Below are positions 9,461 to 20,714 of a stretch of 64,000 nt of DNA, one piece after another. Source of the stretch: Arthrinium phaeospermum. Lineage: Eukaryota; Ascomycota; Sordariomycetes; Amphisphaeriales; Apiosporaceae. Numbering within the stretch: the first letter of the stretch is position 1; each line of letters begins with the position of its first letter. Both the position numbers and the translations under genes were made by a program. Where the stretch lies: positions 1,674,001 through 1,738,000 of the forward strand of contig QYRS01000003.1 in the NCBI GenBank assembly GCA_006503535.1. Reading direction: 5' to 3'. The notes beneath the pieces were generated by a model. That model saw nothing but the letters and a program-made list of their open reading frames with translations. It was not told where the DNA came from and did not search any database.

Positions 9461-12103
9461 TCAGATGATATTGGCGATGCTGATTCGCTCCGTATTCCGT
9501 TTCGCGGCGCTTGGCGCCGGGCTGGCGGACGAGCCTTCGTTCGGGGGCATGCTGCTTCGTGGGATGCTCGGTCCTGAAGTCGATTCTATCTTGATCGGCG
9601 GGAGCGTATGAGACGCGTACTGGGAAGTCGGGCTCCAGGTTTCCGTCGCCAGGCCTCGTAGCTGCCCGTCCAGTCGATCCCAACCAACCCAGTCCCGAAC
9701 ATCTTCCGCACTTAGTCCAGTCCGGTTCTCGGATCTTGCTAGACCACCCGAAGCCGAAGCCACCGCGGGCATCGCATCGCGTTCAGCCCCCACCCAAACC
9801 CATGCAGACTCAACGCCTCCCTGTAAGTCGGCGCTCAAGTATGCCAATAACTCCTCATCCCTGCACAAAGCCTCCTGGAAAGCGGCCGCAGGTGGCCTCT
9901 GCGCGCCAAAGCCGGGGACAGACCGAGGAAGATACGCTGCCACCTCGGCCCGCTTGCTCGCCACAGCCGAAAGAAACAACGACAGAAACCGCCCGCAGGG
10001 CACGGCCACATCGCGCCGAACATCTATCGACTTGAGAGCACGGATGCAGACTCCTGCCAGCTCGTGTTGTTCCGTAATCACCAGAAAAAGGGCCGATCTG
10101 AAGATATGAGTAGTGAGCAGCGCCGTGGCCGTGTCAGCAAGAGTGGCGTTGGTTCGAGAAATCAGCTTGGCCGTTTCGGCGGCAGTATAGCTACACTGGG
10201 CGATGGCGTTCGATCGGATGTCGGGAGGGCATGTTGGGGCAAGATTATGCCGATGAAGCAGTAGTCGAGTGCTCATAAGATAAGCCATTGGCATCAGCAT
10301 GTGAGGCGGGATAGGGAGAGGGTTTTCGGGGTCACAGGCTGCCGGGAAGGCCCTCTGGCAGTTGGCGAAGTGCGTATCAAAGTTGGACAGGCGGGTTGGC
10401 GTAATGGGCAAGGAGCCTCGAGCTTGCACAATGGCTGGTATTGAGCGGACAACATTAAGAATGACATGTAATGAGTGGGTCAGGGAGTCGGCGTTGAGGG
10501 GATGCACCGGCCCTTCCGCATGGAGATAATGGTCGTCTATCGGTTCTGGTAGTGCAACATCGCAATCGATATCGTTAATAAGGGATGGGCGGCCCATGTC
10601 GAGGGACAAGGTTCGATCGAGGATGTAGATTGACCACCATACTCGCCGCCGCATGTCGGCCTCGAGCCTCGAGGGAGCCCCAACTTCAAGGTGCAGACTC
10701 ATGTCCTGTGCCATCTTCACTGCGGTCCCGAGCCCGGTCCAGGCTGCCGACTTCAAGTTCAGTTCGTTCAGAACTAGCGAGGTGATAAACGCTGTTCTCA
10801 CATTGTCGAGGCTGAAATCGTTGTTCCAGGGGTCGACCAGGCTGCGCGAGATTTCCAGGAGCTCGGTTGCCTGGTGGACACGGTCTGGGTGACGTTCACT
10901 GCTAAACAAACTTCCTCCTGCCAAGATTGCGAAGAAGGTCGACAGCCAAGAGGCCGACATGCGTTGCAGACCAGCGCCCTGGTAGATTTCGTCCACTTCG
11001 CGTTGTAGCGTTGGCCAGTGCAACAGAGGCATCATGACATGAATCGCACCATAGTAGGAGTGCAGAAGCGCCTCCGTGACAGACCTGGGGGCGGAGATGG
11101 AAGCCGCACCTCAGCTGGAGCAGCCATTGGTATTTGTCGATAAGGCGCCGGTGGCTTGAACAGCCCTTTCGAGATATTCCGGACGTTCGCCCGTGCCCTC
11201 GATGGATCGTGAAGCGGCGCTGCTCTTTTCCGTCGTTTGGGCTCGGATCCGATTTCTGGGATGGGAATAGCTAGCTGATCGACGCCCTCTACATCCAAGT
11301 CCATCTGACCATCTCTGTCGTTTAGGAGGCGTTTGAGCGTGTTGTTTTCCCTGCGCACACGCTCGATCTGCTTCTCGAGATCTTGGACCTGCTTGATGGA
11401 AGACATTCGTCGATTCGTCTCCTTTGTGAACTGGCATTTGACATTGCGACTGGAGCACTCCGAGCAACTCGTCGTCTCTGTTGCGTCGCATTTGACTTTC
11501 CTTTCGCGACAGGCATCACAGCTTTTCGGGTTAGGGAGTTAGCAGTTAGTCGGGCAGAATGCATCGGCTAGGAAGAGAACGAATCTGAGACTTGGAGGTC
11601 GAAACTCTGGATCATGCATCGATGGCGCAAGAAACACGACAAGCGCATCAGGGCTATCACCAGGCCGCCCCTCGGGGCTACGCGGGATCGGGTTTAGGCG
11701 AGGTAGGAGTCTCTTACCTGGGATCTTTCCTTCTCTGGCGGTATGCACGCTTCTGTGCTTGGACGTTGGCGGAAAGCTGCGCGTTTGAGAGACCCGGGGT
11801 ACTCGCCACCGAGTCATTAGAAGGAAGCGAATCTCTTCCCATTACCGATGACGCCGTCCCTGGGGTATAAGGCTGGAATGCCGACTGACTGACGGAGGGT
11901 AAAGGTGGGATGCCAATGGACTGGGGAGCATGGGCATGAGCATGAGCATGAACACCGCCGGACCTCGCACTTGTGCTCATCAAGCTGCTGAGGTACTGGG
12001 CTGGTGGCTTGGGCGAAGTTGCGGACGAAACTGAAGACGAGTCGTATGACCTTGTGGATGGATTCGGAGATCGAGGAAAGGCATTGTGTGACGAAGTTGC
12101 CAT
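9461..12103 (-). CDS. Zn(II)2Cys6 fungal transcription factor, apparent frameshift
   Basis: Sequence-specific nuclear regulator; target genes unknown. Exon 1 is 12103-11718 and exon 2 is 11521-9461, with intron 11522-11717 (donor GTAAGA, CTAAC branch, acceptor AAAAG). The N-terminus is Ser/Pro-rich with a His-Ala run. The zinc cluster is C130-x2-C133-x6-C140-x7-C148-x2-C151-x6-C158, preceded by basic QKRAYRQRRKDP, and followed by a coiled linker (VQDLEKQIERVRRENNTLKR). A middle homology region starts HSYYGAIHVMMPLLHWPTLQ and includes RRRVWWSIYILDR. The frame breaks at the G-run 11087-11091 (plus strand): one extra base would continue LPSPPP into SVTEALLHSYY. With it restored the length is about 815 residues. 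An alternative in-frame ATG at 12205 would add 34 residues; 12103 is preferred because MATSSHN begins the low-complexity region. Confidence 0.88.
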
Positions 12104-12805
12104 CGTGGGCAACCTCAGTCGCCAGAGGTCCGTGGTCTGATTGGGCACAGGTTCCAAGGACTCCCCAATAGGTCGGATCCCGAGAGGCTGCCGCTCAAGG
12201 AACATGCAGTACGGTTATTGGCGAGTCTCGTGGGAGGCGTCTTAGTAGTTGGGTGTGGACGGCCACAAGGCGCTACTGTTGGTGTAGGATGTACCAGAGG
12301 AGGACTGATATGCAACCAGAAAACGGCGAGTGGGCTGGGCTGGGGGAACCCCCTCGTACTAATGCCACAAGAGATTCGGAACCGCAAAGGGCAAACGTCT
12401 CTCGAGTGTGCTCGTCGAGGCGATCTCAGCGGACAGCGCCTTGCAGCGTTGCAGCGTTGTGCAACTTGACTGCCGCTATGTCCCCTCTGGGTTTCCGCGG
12501 TATGCTCGCCTGACCGAGCAGTGTCCCGCAGGTTTCAGGGTCCAGTAGGCGACCGGTTATTGTAAAAGCGCCAGTTGGCCTAGAACAAAACGGCAGCTGG
12601 GCATCGATTGTGGCGGTGGTTGCGAATTTCACTTTGGCGAGTATAATATTGCGATCCCCCAGGATTGGCCTCTCGACGCGGGTTGCCTAAACAGGAATCC
12701 AGATAGCGGTGAATTATGTATGTTGTTTGGAAATGTACCCTCGACCAAGGGAACCACGGCAGAAAAGCAAGGACCGTCGATAACAGCGGCGTTGGTTGGT
12801 GTATA

Positions 12806-12853
12806 CGCACGCACACGCACACGCACACACACACAAAGAGAGAGAGAGAGAGG
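12806..12853. repeat. CA/GA compound microsatellite
   Basis: Alternating CA-type repeats (12806-12835), broken by G, run directly into a GA repeat (12837-12853). Confidence 0.9.
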
Positions 12854-12957
12854 AAGAGCGATGAAGTAGACTGCCTCTTTTTTTCTCCGCGTCGGGAACA
12901 ACGAAGTTAGTAGAAAGTGCCTACGAAAACGGGCGGCGACGTGAAAAAGGGAAGATG

Positions 12958-13080
12958 TAGTGGTAATAGCAGTAGTAACAGTAGTAGCAGCGGCAGTAGT
13001 AACAGCAGCAGCGGCGGCGGCAGCAACAGCAATAGTATGTAGTGGCAGAGTAGTGGTGGTGGTGGTGGTAGTAGTAATGG
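12958..13080. repeat. Imperfect trinucleotide repeat tract
   Basis: Runs of AGT, AGC and GGC triplets, ending in a GGT/GTA tract. It creates long open frames on both strands by composition alone. A related GCT/GCC tract lies at 13468-13512. Confidence 0.85.
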
Positions 13081-14841
13081 GGGCAAGTCTAGTCGGTTTG
13101 CGGACGGCCGACGGTAGTCTTGCCATGTACAATAGAGTAGCTTGCCCGGGACCAGGCCCCGGGGCTCTCCGTGCGCCAAAGCAAAAAAATCGGAAATATA
13201 ATCTGGAGGGGTGAGCGAATCCTTCCAGAGGTGCGTATCCCTGCAGATGAACAGGACAAGAGTGGGAAGAGGGAAGGGAACAGGGCTCGGAGTGATGTTC
13301 ATCGACCAAAATCGCTAACGTGTTTCGAGCGGAGGTGGGCCGTCCTGGGTTCATGTTCTGTTCTAGCAAGTAACCTCGGACCAAGTCGACTAAAAAAGAG
13401 GAGGAAACCCTGGGCCCCGAAACTAATGTAATGTAAACCTCGAGGAAAGCATGGAGGCCACGCTGCGGCGGCTGCTGCTGCTGCTACCGCTGCTGTCACT
13501 GCTGCCGCCGATGGCGAATCGGCTACCCATTCGAAAAGAAAAAAATTAAAGGTGATGCGCCAGTGGACTTGACATATGCTACCTACCTATACCTAGGGCA
13601 TACTTTCTACCCGTCCGTCCCTCTTCCTCTCCTCTGTGTGTTATTAGTTAGGTAGTCTTGCCGGGGCCCGTACTTTGCAGAGACCAGACGAGACTAGGAC
13701 GTGAAGACAAGCACTATGCCTGAAGGGCCGGGGCAAGAGCGGCCATTGGTCAACATCGACCCTCCATCCCATCGGTTTCCCGTCTGAGGTCGCCGGCCCT
13801 CAGATCAACGATTGCATTGATATATCTCGTGGGTGGCGACGGTTCGTACAGTAGCGACTTTAGCTATCTAATCATACGCGCCCGCACACACATCTCAACT
13901 CGCGCGTCCAACTGAGCATGGCCTGTCGTCTGGGCGCGCATATCAGGAAGAAAGACCTGGTGGCTTGCAACCTTGGGCTCTCTGCTTGTACTGTACCGTG
14001 TAGTCCGCATTTGATGTATATTAGCGTTGGATGGCGGGCTACCTAGGCATGTCGAGTCGGCATTGCATTATGTGTGCTATGGGCAGCCCCAGTTAGCGGG
14101 ACATAAATCAATTCGAGATATATGTAGGTACACAGAGCGCTGGGAGCGAGCGACCAATCTCCACCGCCAGTCACTTCCAACCTACATAATTGCAAGGGTG
14201 TTTTTTTGTATGATTGTTCCTATGTAGGGTAGAGTAGGCCGACCTGGTTGCGAACAAGCAGCAAGCACCAGGCGCGCTTTGCCTATATATATACATATGT
14301 ATCTGTAGCACACGAATAGTATCCAAGCTGCATATCGATATATTGATGTTTGTATGCAGCTTTGCCTACTGCAGGCATGCCGGAGACGAGGATGCATTCG
14401 GCCCAAATGAAGATCGCATCTTTTGGAGGAGTCAATAGGTAGAAGAAGAGGCAAAAGAGACAGAGGTACTTTGGAATAGCCATCCACCAGTCGGTCGGGA
14501 CCTGGCAGGCAATAAACGCGCCATACACAGCTCGTCGCTCCAGTCCAAGCGACGCCCCCGGCCTCGTTATAAGCAGGCATGCCGGTTCTATAGAGTAGGA
14601 TTGTGTATCGCTGCACGTTTGACACGACAGGAATGGGCTATTCAGAGAAGAAAAGCAAAAGATAGACATACCGGCTCTGACGGTAGATCAAATTCATGCA
14701 GAACCAAAATGGAAACATTTGAAACATAGCGAGCTAGCCAGTTGCCGAATTCTATTCTTCCCGCATGCCACACGAAACCCAAAGGGACGGTGAATCAAAA
14801 CCATCAAGTCATTTTTATTTTTATTTTTTTTATATGGGCGG

Positions 14842-14880
14842 GCGTGTGTGCAAGTGTGTGTGTGTGCGTGTGTGTGGTGT
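14842..14880. repeat. GT microsatellite
   Basis: Imperfect GT dinucleotide repeats following a T-rich run (14811-14830). Confidence 0.85.
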
Positions 14881-15043
14881 CTGCATGTCTGTCGTCCGGT
14901 CCATGGTAGCACATTCGCCTATCATATTGCTTCTGTCGGCTCGGCGCAAGAGAATAATTGGGAAGAAAATTGCAGCTCCGACAAGTGTCGACGTGCTAAC
15001 AACATGCATCTACTCTAATTTTGCTTCTTCTTACTTTTCCTCC

Positions 15044-15079
<36 letters not shown>

Positions 15080-15080
15080 T
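15044..15080. repeat. CT microsatellite
   Basis: TC dinucleotide repeat of about 18 units with one TTT interruption. Smaller CT arrays occur at 17315-17333 and 22821-22843. Confidence 0.92.
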
Positions 15081-18000
15081 CCCCTTCTCAGCTCTTCTTC
15101 CCCTTTCCAGTCTAGCGTTGAGTGGCAGTGGCATGTACCGAGTCTATCTGGCAGGGGACGTCTTACCTTACTCGCCGAACACCGTCGGATCTCATTCCTT
15201 TGCACCCAAGGGCGGGCAGATGTGCGAAATAGCGTCTCCAATTGACCGGTCCCACTAACCGACTCGAACTAGCACTCGCTTCCATACGTCGATGCTTACT
15301 TGAACCAGGTCGGGCACCTTGGCTGACTCCATATTTCCCAAGTTCGGTGCTGCTAAGGTACATTGATGCATATATAGGTACATTTGTCCTGATACCTATC
15401 TCGTCTGCACGTACCCCTCTCTTTCTCTCCTCTCCCTCTTGCCCCGACTTGCGTTGGGAGCAAGCATGGCATGGTGAGGCACAGGAGACAGGATCTGATG
15501 GAGGAGTATAGCTAGTAACAACAACAGCCCTGCATATTGGTATTGTTAGTATGGGCGATCATCTAAGTACAGTGCTGGCGCGCTCTACGGGATGAGCAGG
15601 GGTGGTATCTTCCGTTCGGGCCTAAACCCACTCTCTATCCAGGACGTACAATTTCATGAGTCGGTGAGGATCACTGCTATGGTAGGGAGCATGCCATTCA
15701 TGATGCCATCTATTGATCTACTTGAGGGCCGCCGAACGCATCTTGCCTGTGCGCTTCTATACGCAAAGGCTGTGTCTATGCTGAATTTGCGAAATCCCCG
15801 TTTACTGTCGATGATTGGCCTCTACTCTGCTCTACTTAGGATGCTATTACTCAGGCATATAGTGCTCTCAGGTATATAAAATGCCTACCTGATTGAGTCG
15901 AACACTTCCAAGCTTGGAACCGACATGCTTAGCGAGCCTCCGACTTGGACGCTAGCCGCTTAGCTCAGTGACGTCCCTAGCCAGCGTGCCCGACAGCGTC
16001 CCCCTCTGGGGCAGTGCACTATGTAGGCGAGGAGATCCCGGCCTTGTCAAGGTCGCATTGCAGGCCGGTTCCGCGAGGGGGAAAGGGTGGGTTTTCCCAG
16101 ACAACCAGCCTACGAGGTTATCAGGTTAGGCAAGTTAGGTTACCTACCATCTTGTAACAATGCAGCGCTTGCCTGGACGGGTCACCTAGTCCAATGAGCG
16201 ATCTCAGATATCCGACCGCTCCCGATCTTGCCTCTGGAGATCTAGGTCTTTGCGGACAAAAAATCTCTGACGGGCACCGGTAGTTGCTCAATAGAAGCCT
16301 CTGTAGCTCTTCCCCATGCGTATAAGCTAATCTTTATGCATGCATGCAATATATATGTATTCATGTTCTGGTCTGGGAGAGAAAGAAGGCCTATGGGAGC
16401 CACCGTACTTCCGTACGGTCTTTCTACCCCCTCTCTCCCTTCTTGTCTCTGTCTCTCTTGCAGCACGCAACCCTTTTGCTGTTTGAAACAAAGAGTCAAG
16501 GAACATGCCCGTGGCCGAACCCATACTCGGGCTCCTCGAGCAGCAGCAGACAGGCTGGTATGAACAGGCACCTTGGGAGCTCCATCGCTATCCCATGTCC
16601 AGGCGTTGCCAAGCCCTGCAAGCCGAGGGAAGTCGTTGTCCGGAAAGCAAACAGGGCAGTGGTGACCAGAGCCAACGGGTCACAGCACCCCTGCTTTCGA
16701 GTGCTTGAGGCTAGGGCGGGCGAGATCCTATGTCGCAAGGGGCAATCATCGACAGCACAATCAAAACCCAATCCACGAGACTTCTGGGATGGTGACCGGG
16801 GTTCTGGTCAGACCATCTCACCACGTTGAACTTTGTGGAGCTGGGATATCGCTGATGCCAGATGCATTAGAACAGGTGTGACTAGACCCGGCCATATCAT
16901 CCCGGAAGTAGGTTACCTGTACAGTATGTAAGTCGCCAGGGGCTGCGGCGGCTGGCTGGCAAAGGCCGGGCAAAAGAGAGAGAAAATGTAAACATATGCT
17001 GATCATTGCATATTGCGTGCCTGCCATGACCCCAATTTGCAAGATTGCTTTCCAAAGGGCCGCTGCCAAGGACTCCATCACATACATCTTACATGCCTGC
17101 GCCCCCCCAATCGGTTAGAAAATGACCTAGATGAGATGACGAGAGCGATCGCTTCCGCGGCAGGAGACTATTGCGATGCTGCAGCTTGCGGGTATAGCTC
17201 GCTCTCCACATTTCCTGGCAGTCCTGAGAGTCAGTCCTGGTGCTTCGGGGGATTCGGTCTCGGGGGAACACCTAGCTGCCTGCATGATGTATGTTAGGTA
17301 GTCAAGGTGGAGAGCCTCTCTCTCTCTCTCTCTTTCGCTCTTCTACGTAGTTCAAGGTCGATCGCGACGGGAGTGTTTGCTTCAGCCTTCCGATTTTCGC
17401 GTTAACTACCTGGGAGGAGACAGTAGCCAAAAAGCGCATACTGTACGAGAAGGAAAGAAAAACAGCTACGGGATTGTCATATCTCCCAACATGTGGGTTT
17501 GTAATCCACAATATCTCACCTGCGTTTTGGGAACTACCTACCTGGCCTGGTCCTGGTTGGTCTCGAGGAGAAACGCGATGAGAAACATTCGGAGCTAACA
17601 GGGTGCGTCAATTTTCTGACATGGGGTTTCAACTCAGTTGCGGGGGTCCCCTGGACATTCATCAGCCAAGACGGAGCAGCCTCCGACCAATACGATAGAA
17701 TATCCGAATTTACATTAGCCTTGACTGGATTGCTACTTGCTGCGGTACAGTGTAAGTAATGCGAGGAAAGAAAAACAAAATGAGATACGGCCAAGGGGGT
17801 GGGGAAGAGCGCGTGATGTGATGCTGCAATCCAACCTGCTCTTTGCTGGATGCGAACAAGACAGCACAGTCACTGCAGGGGTGGTTCTGTGAAAGTACCT
17901 CATGGGAGAGCCGGTATCAGATAGAATTGGGTAATGCAACGAAAGCCCTTGACGCTCCTCTCGTGGGCTTGGCGGCAATATAACATCCGCAAAGGCCGGC

Positions 18001-20687
18001 AAGTTCTGCCATTCGGCCGCTTAACCCAAGCCGGCTCACGGCGAGATTTGGCCATGCAGGCTAGAGTTCAAACAGACAAGGCGGCCACGGAGCTGGTTAC
18101 CGGTGATGGGGTTCATGACCGTTGCCGATGGTTTCCTTTGAAGCCGCCCAAGCCAGCCCAAATCCTACCCTACCTACCACTAGCCTAGGCGCCTAGGTCA
18201 TGCTAAGTTAGCAACCCTAGATTCCGGCCTACTCGCTAGCTGACCCAGAGCTCTGGGGCCACTGGGCTTGCTTGTCCTTGACAGTCAACTGAATTAAGGT
18301 ATGTAGGTAGAGGAGCAGGCTTGTTAGGTGTAGGGCTGTACTACGCCATGCCTGGTACATGCCCGAACAATGCAGTTGGTCATTTCTATCGCGGAATGAT
18401 TCCAATAGGAATGGCGCCGCCGCCCGTGCTTCCAAGAATCCATACTATCAGATGACTCGGGTGCGGGTGATAGCAGTGGCGTGCACATTTGGAAATCCAA
18501 GGGTCCACACATCGCCCATGGGCAGGCACTCGTCATCTCCTGGAATTTAGGTATGTTGTTGTTGATCGCAAGGAAGGAATGATCCGGCACACTCGCCCTT
18601 TCCCATCGCTTGCTTATCTTGGTTAATATCCAGGTGGATTTCTGCAAAGGAAGAAGAAGAAGAAGAAAAAAGAAAAATTCAAGCAGCCGTTGCGCGCCAA
18701 AGACGAACTTCGAGATGCGGTTGCTTGCAGACCCTAATTTATCCTCCATATGCCTGAAACACTTCTAGAAAACTTCCTGTTCGGTTTGCTTCAATGGCCG
18801 TCTGCCAAAAGCGAGGCACCAGGAAACGTGCATTGCCGCTTGCTATGTTACCAGGGGCTCGTTTCAACCTTGGGATGCAGATCGTACCTTGCCTTACTTG
18901 CTTGCTTGCTCACCTGCTCGCCTGCTTGCCTGCTTGCACGCGCGAGTCTAGGCGATAACAGCTCCTACTAGTCTGCTTCTATGTATCCGTGTTCCGGCCT
19001 CCTAGCTGTGGCACCAGCCAGCCTCAGGCCATGATAACCATGCCGTCACCCACTTGATGGGAAGCATACTCGCCAGAATCAGGCAGCATACGTGTACACC
19101 ACCTCACATGCAGGCTCCATGTAATGCACAGCTGGGCTTTCCCGGGCTGACTGTGAACCCCCTGTGGCGTCGTCAACAACAAAAACCCATAATAATGGGA
19201 ACTTCTAACGGGGGGTTCAAGGAGGAAAGCATATGCAGAGCTAATGTAGCCTTCGGGATGAACAACGTATCGGTTTTCTCCGGTTTCTACTTGGTCAAAT
19301 TTCAGCCGCCATCCTCCCATCAAGCTCACCCAACCAGATCGCGCCGCATGCCAGGGAATAGTCCGTACTTTCGGCATATACATTGCACACGTGCACACCA
19401 AAGTGGACAGGGGTGATGAGTATTTGGCCGAAGCTATATTGTACAACTTGGTCTTGGTTAGTTGGGAGAGTTGGCTCATTTGGGAGGGAACGCACAGTGC
19501 AACGGCTTCTGCCATGACTGCAACCTCCAAGCTTTCCGAGACTCATTACGACGTAGTAAATGCTGTGGCAGATGCAACGAAGCCCGCTTGCGCGGGTTCC
19601 GGCGTCCACTCGTGGCCAGACGTCGAAGGAATACGAAGAGCTTCTGGAAGCCGTATGCTCCTGCCGCTAGCCATTGCAGCGACGCAGAGATTCGACCATC
19701 TGTTCAACGCAGATCATCGTATTGGCGGCCGTTCGCATGTAGAATGCACCTATCCCGCGGCTCTGCGCTTGCGGCGCCATTACATATTCGCAGCATTTGG
19801 ACGCGTCCTATCAGCAAAGGGCACGAAAACGCGTTAGTGTATGCTGCGGCGAGACAATAGACACCACGTTATCCCACGATGCCGCAGGGAGCCGGCCATT
19901 CTTCCCACGGGCGAATATGGAGTCCGAATTAATAAGATTTGTGCAGTAAGTGCGTAGGTATTTCCCATCTACGCAGCAGGAGACACATGACGAGTTCCGG
20001 GGGGTTGGAGGTCCAGTGATGGCTTGGAGTGAGCGATTCGAGAAAAATCATAGCCCAGATACAGTCAAAGGTGTTTACAACCTGACGGGCTCGGTCGGCC
20101 GAGACGTTATTCACCGGTCGAAACTACTGTCCCTTGAGCAACCATCCTGACGAGTTGTGGGAGCCAAGATGTGAGTTGGGCGAAGGGGAAAATAAAACAC
20201 CAAATGTGGCCAATGACCCCTTCTGTGTATCCTTTCCCGCGTCACCGCTCTCTCTCACCAACCCCTTCATCTATCCCCTCCACTTAGCATTGGCAGGATA
20301 TCCAAGTTCTTGCTTGTCTGATAATCAAAATCAGTGAAGGGGAGGGGGTTCCTAATGGAGCCTGTGGAACCGAGTTGGCCCGTTGGGATCAGTCCGATTG
20401 CCGAATCTCTGGAATGCTGCGGGAAGGGAAGAGATCGGCCCCGCAGCCCACTCCAGGGGCCTGAGACACGGGCGACACCCTTTTTGACTCTTTGGCCCGA
20501 CGGCAGAGAGAAAGAGGGTCGCAGAGGTTGGAGATGGTACACCCCGCGAGAATGCCTTAACAGAGCTGTTCTATACCTAGGGCGTTACCGTCGACTAATG
20601 TAGGTATAGCCGGTACCGACTTTTGCTTTTTTTCTGCTTCAATTTCTGTACGGCCCCGCCTGGCAAGGAAAGCGAAGCCCCCATGCA

Positions 20688-20714
20688 ATGCATCGCTTAA
20701 AGCGCGCGATGCAT
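20688..20714. repeat. Perfect 9-bp inverted repeat (hairpin)
   Basis: ATGCATCGC at 20688-20696 is followed by a 9-nt loop (20697-20705) and its exact reverse complement GCGATGCAT at 20706-20714. A competing inner pairing CGCTT/AAGCG overlaps it. No U-run follows, and it lies in noncoding DNA. Confidence 0.7.

Noticed and set aside
12629..13384. 251-codon minus-strand frame over simple repeats
   Set aside because: The openness comes from trinucleotide and dinucleotide repeats; the product is poly-Thr, poly-Ala and Leu runs.
15120..15370. Short stretches reminiscent of U1 snRNA (CTGGCAGGGG) and 5S rRNA (GGTCGGGC)
   Set aside because: Only 8-10 bases match, with no consistent secondary structure or promoter; no full gene can be aligned.
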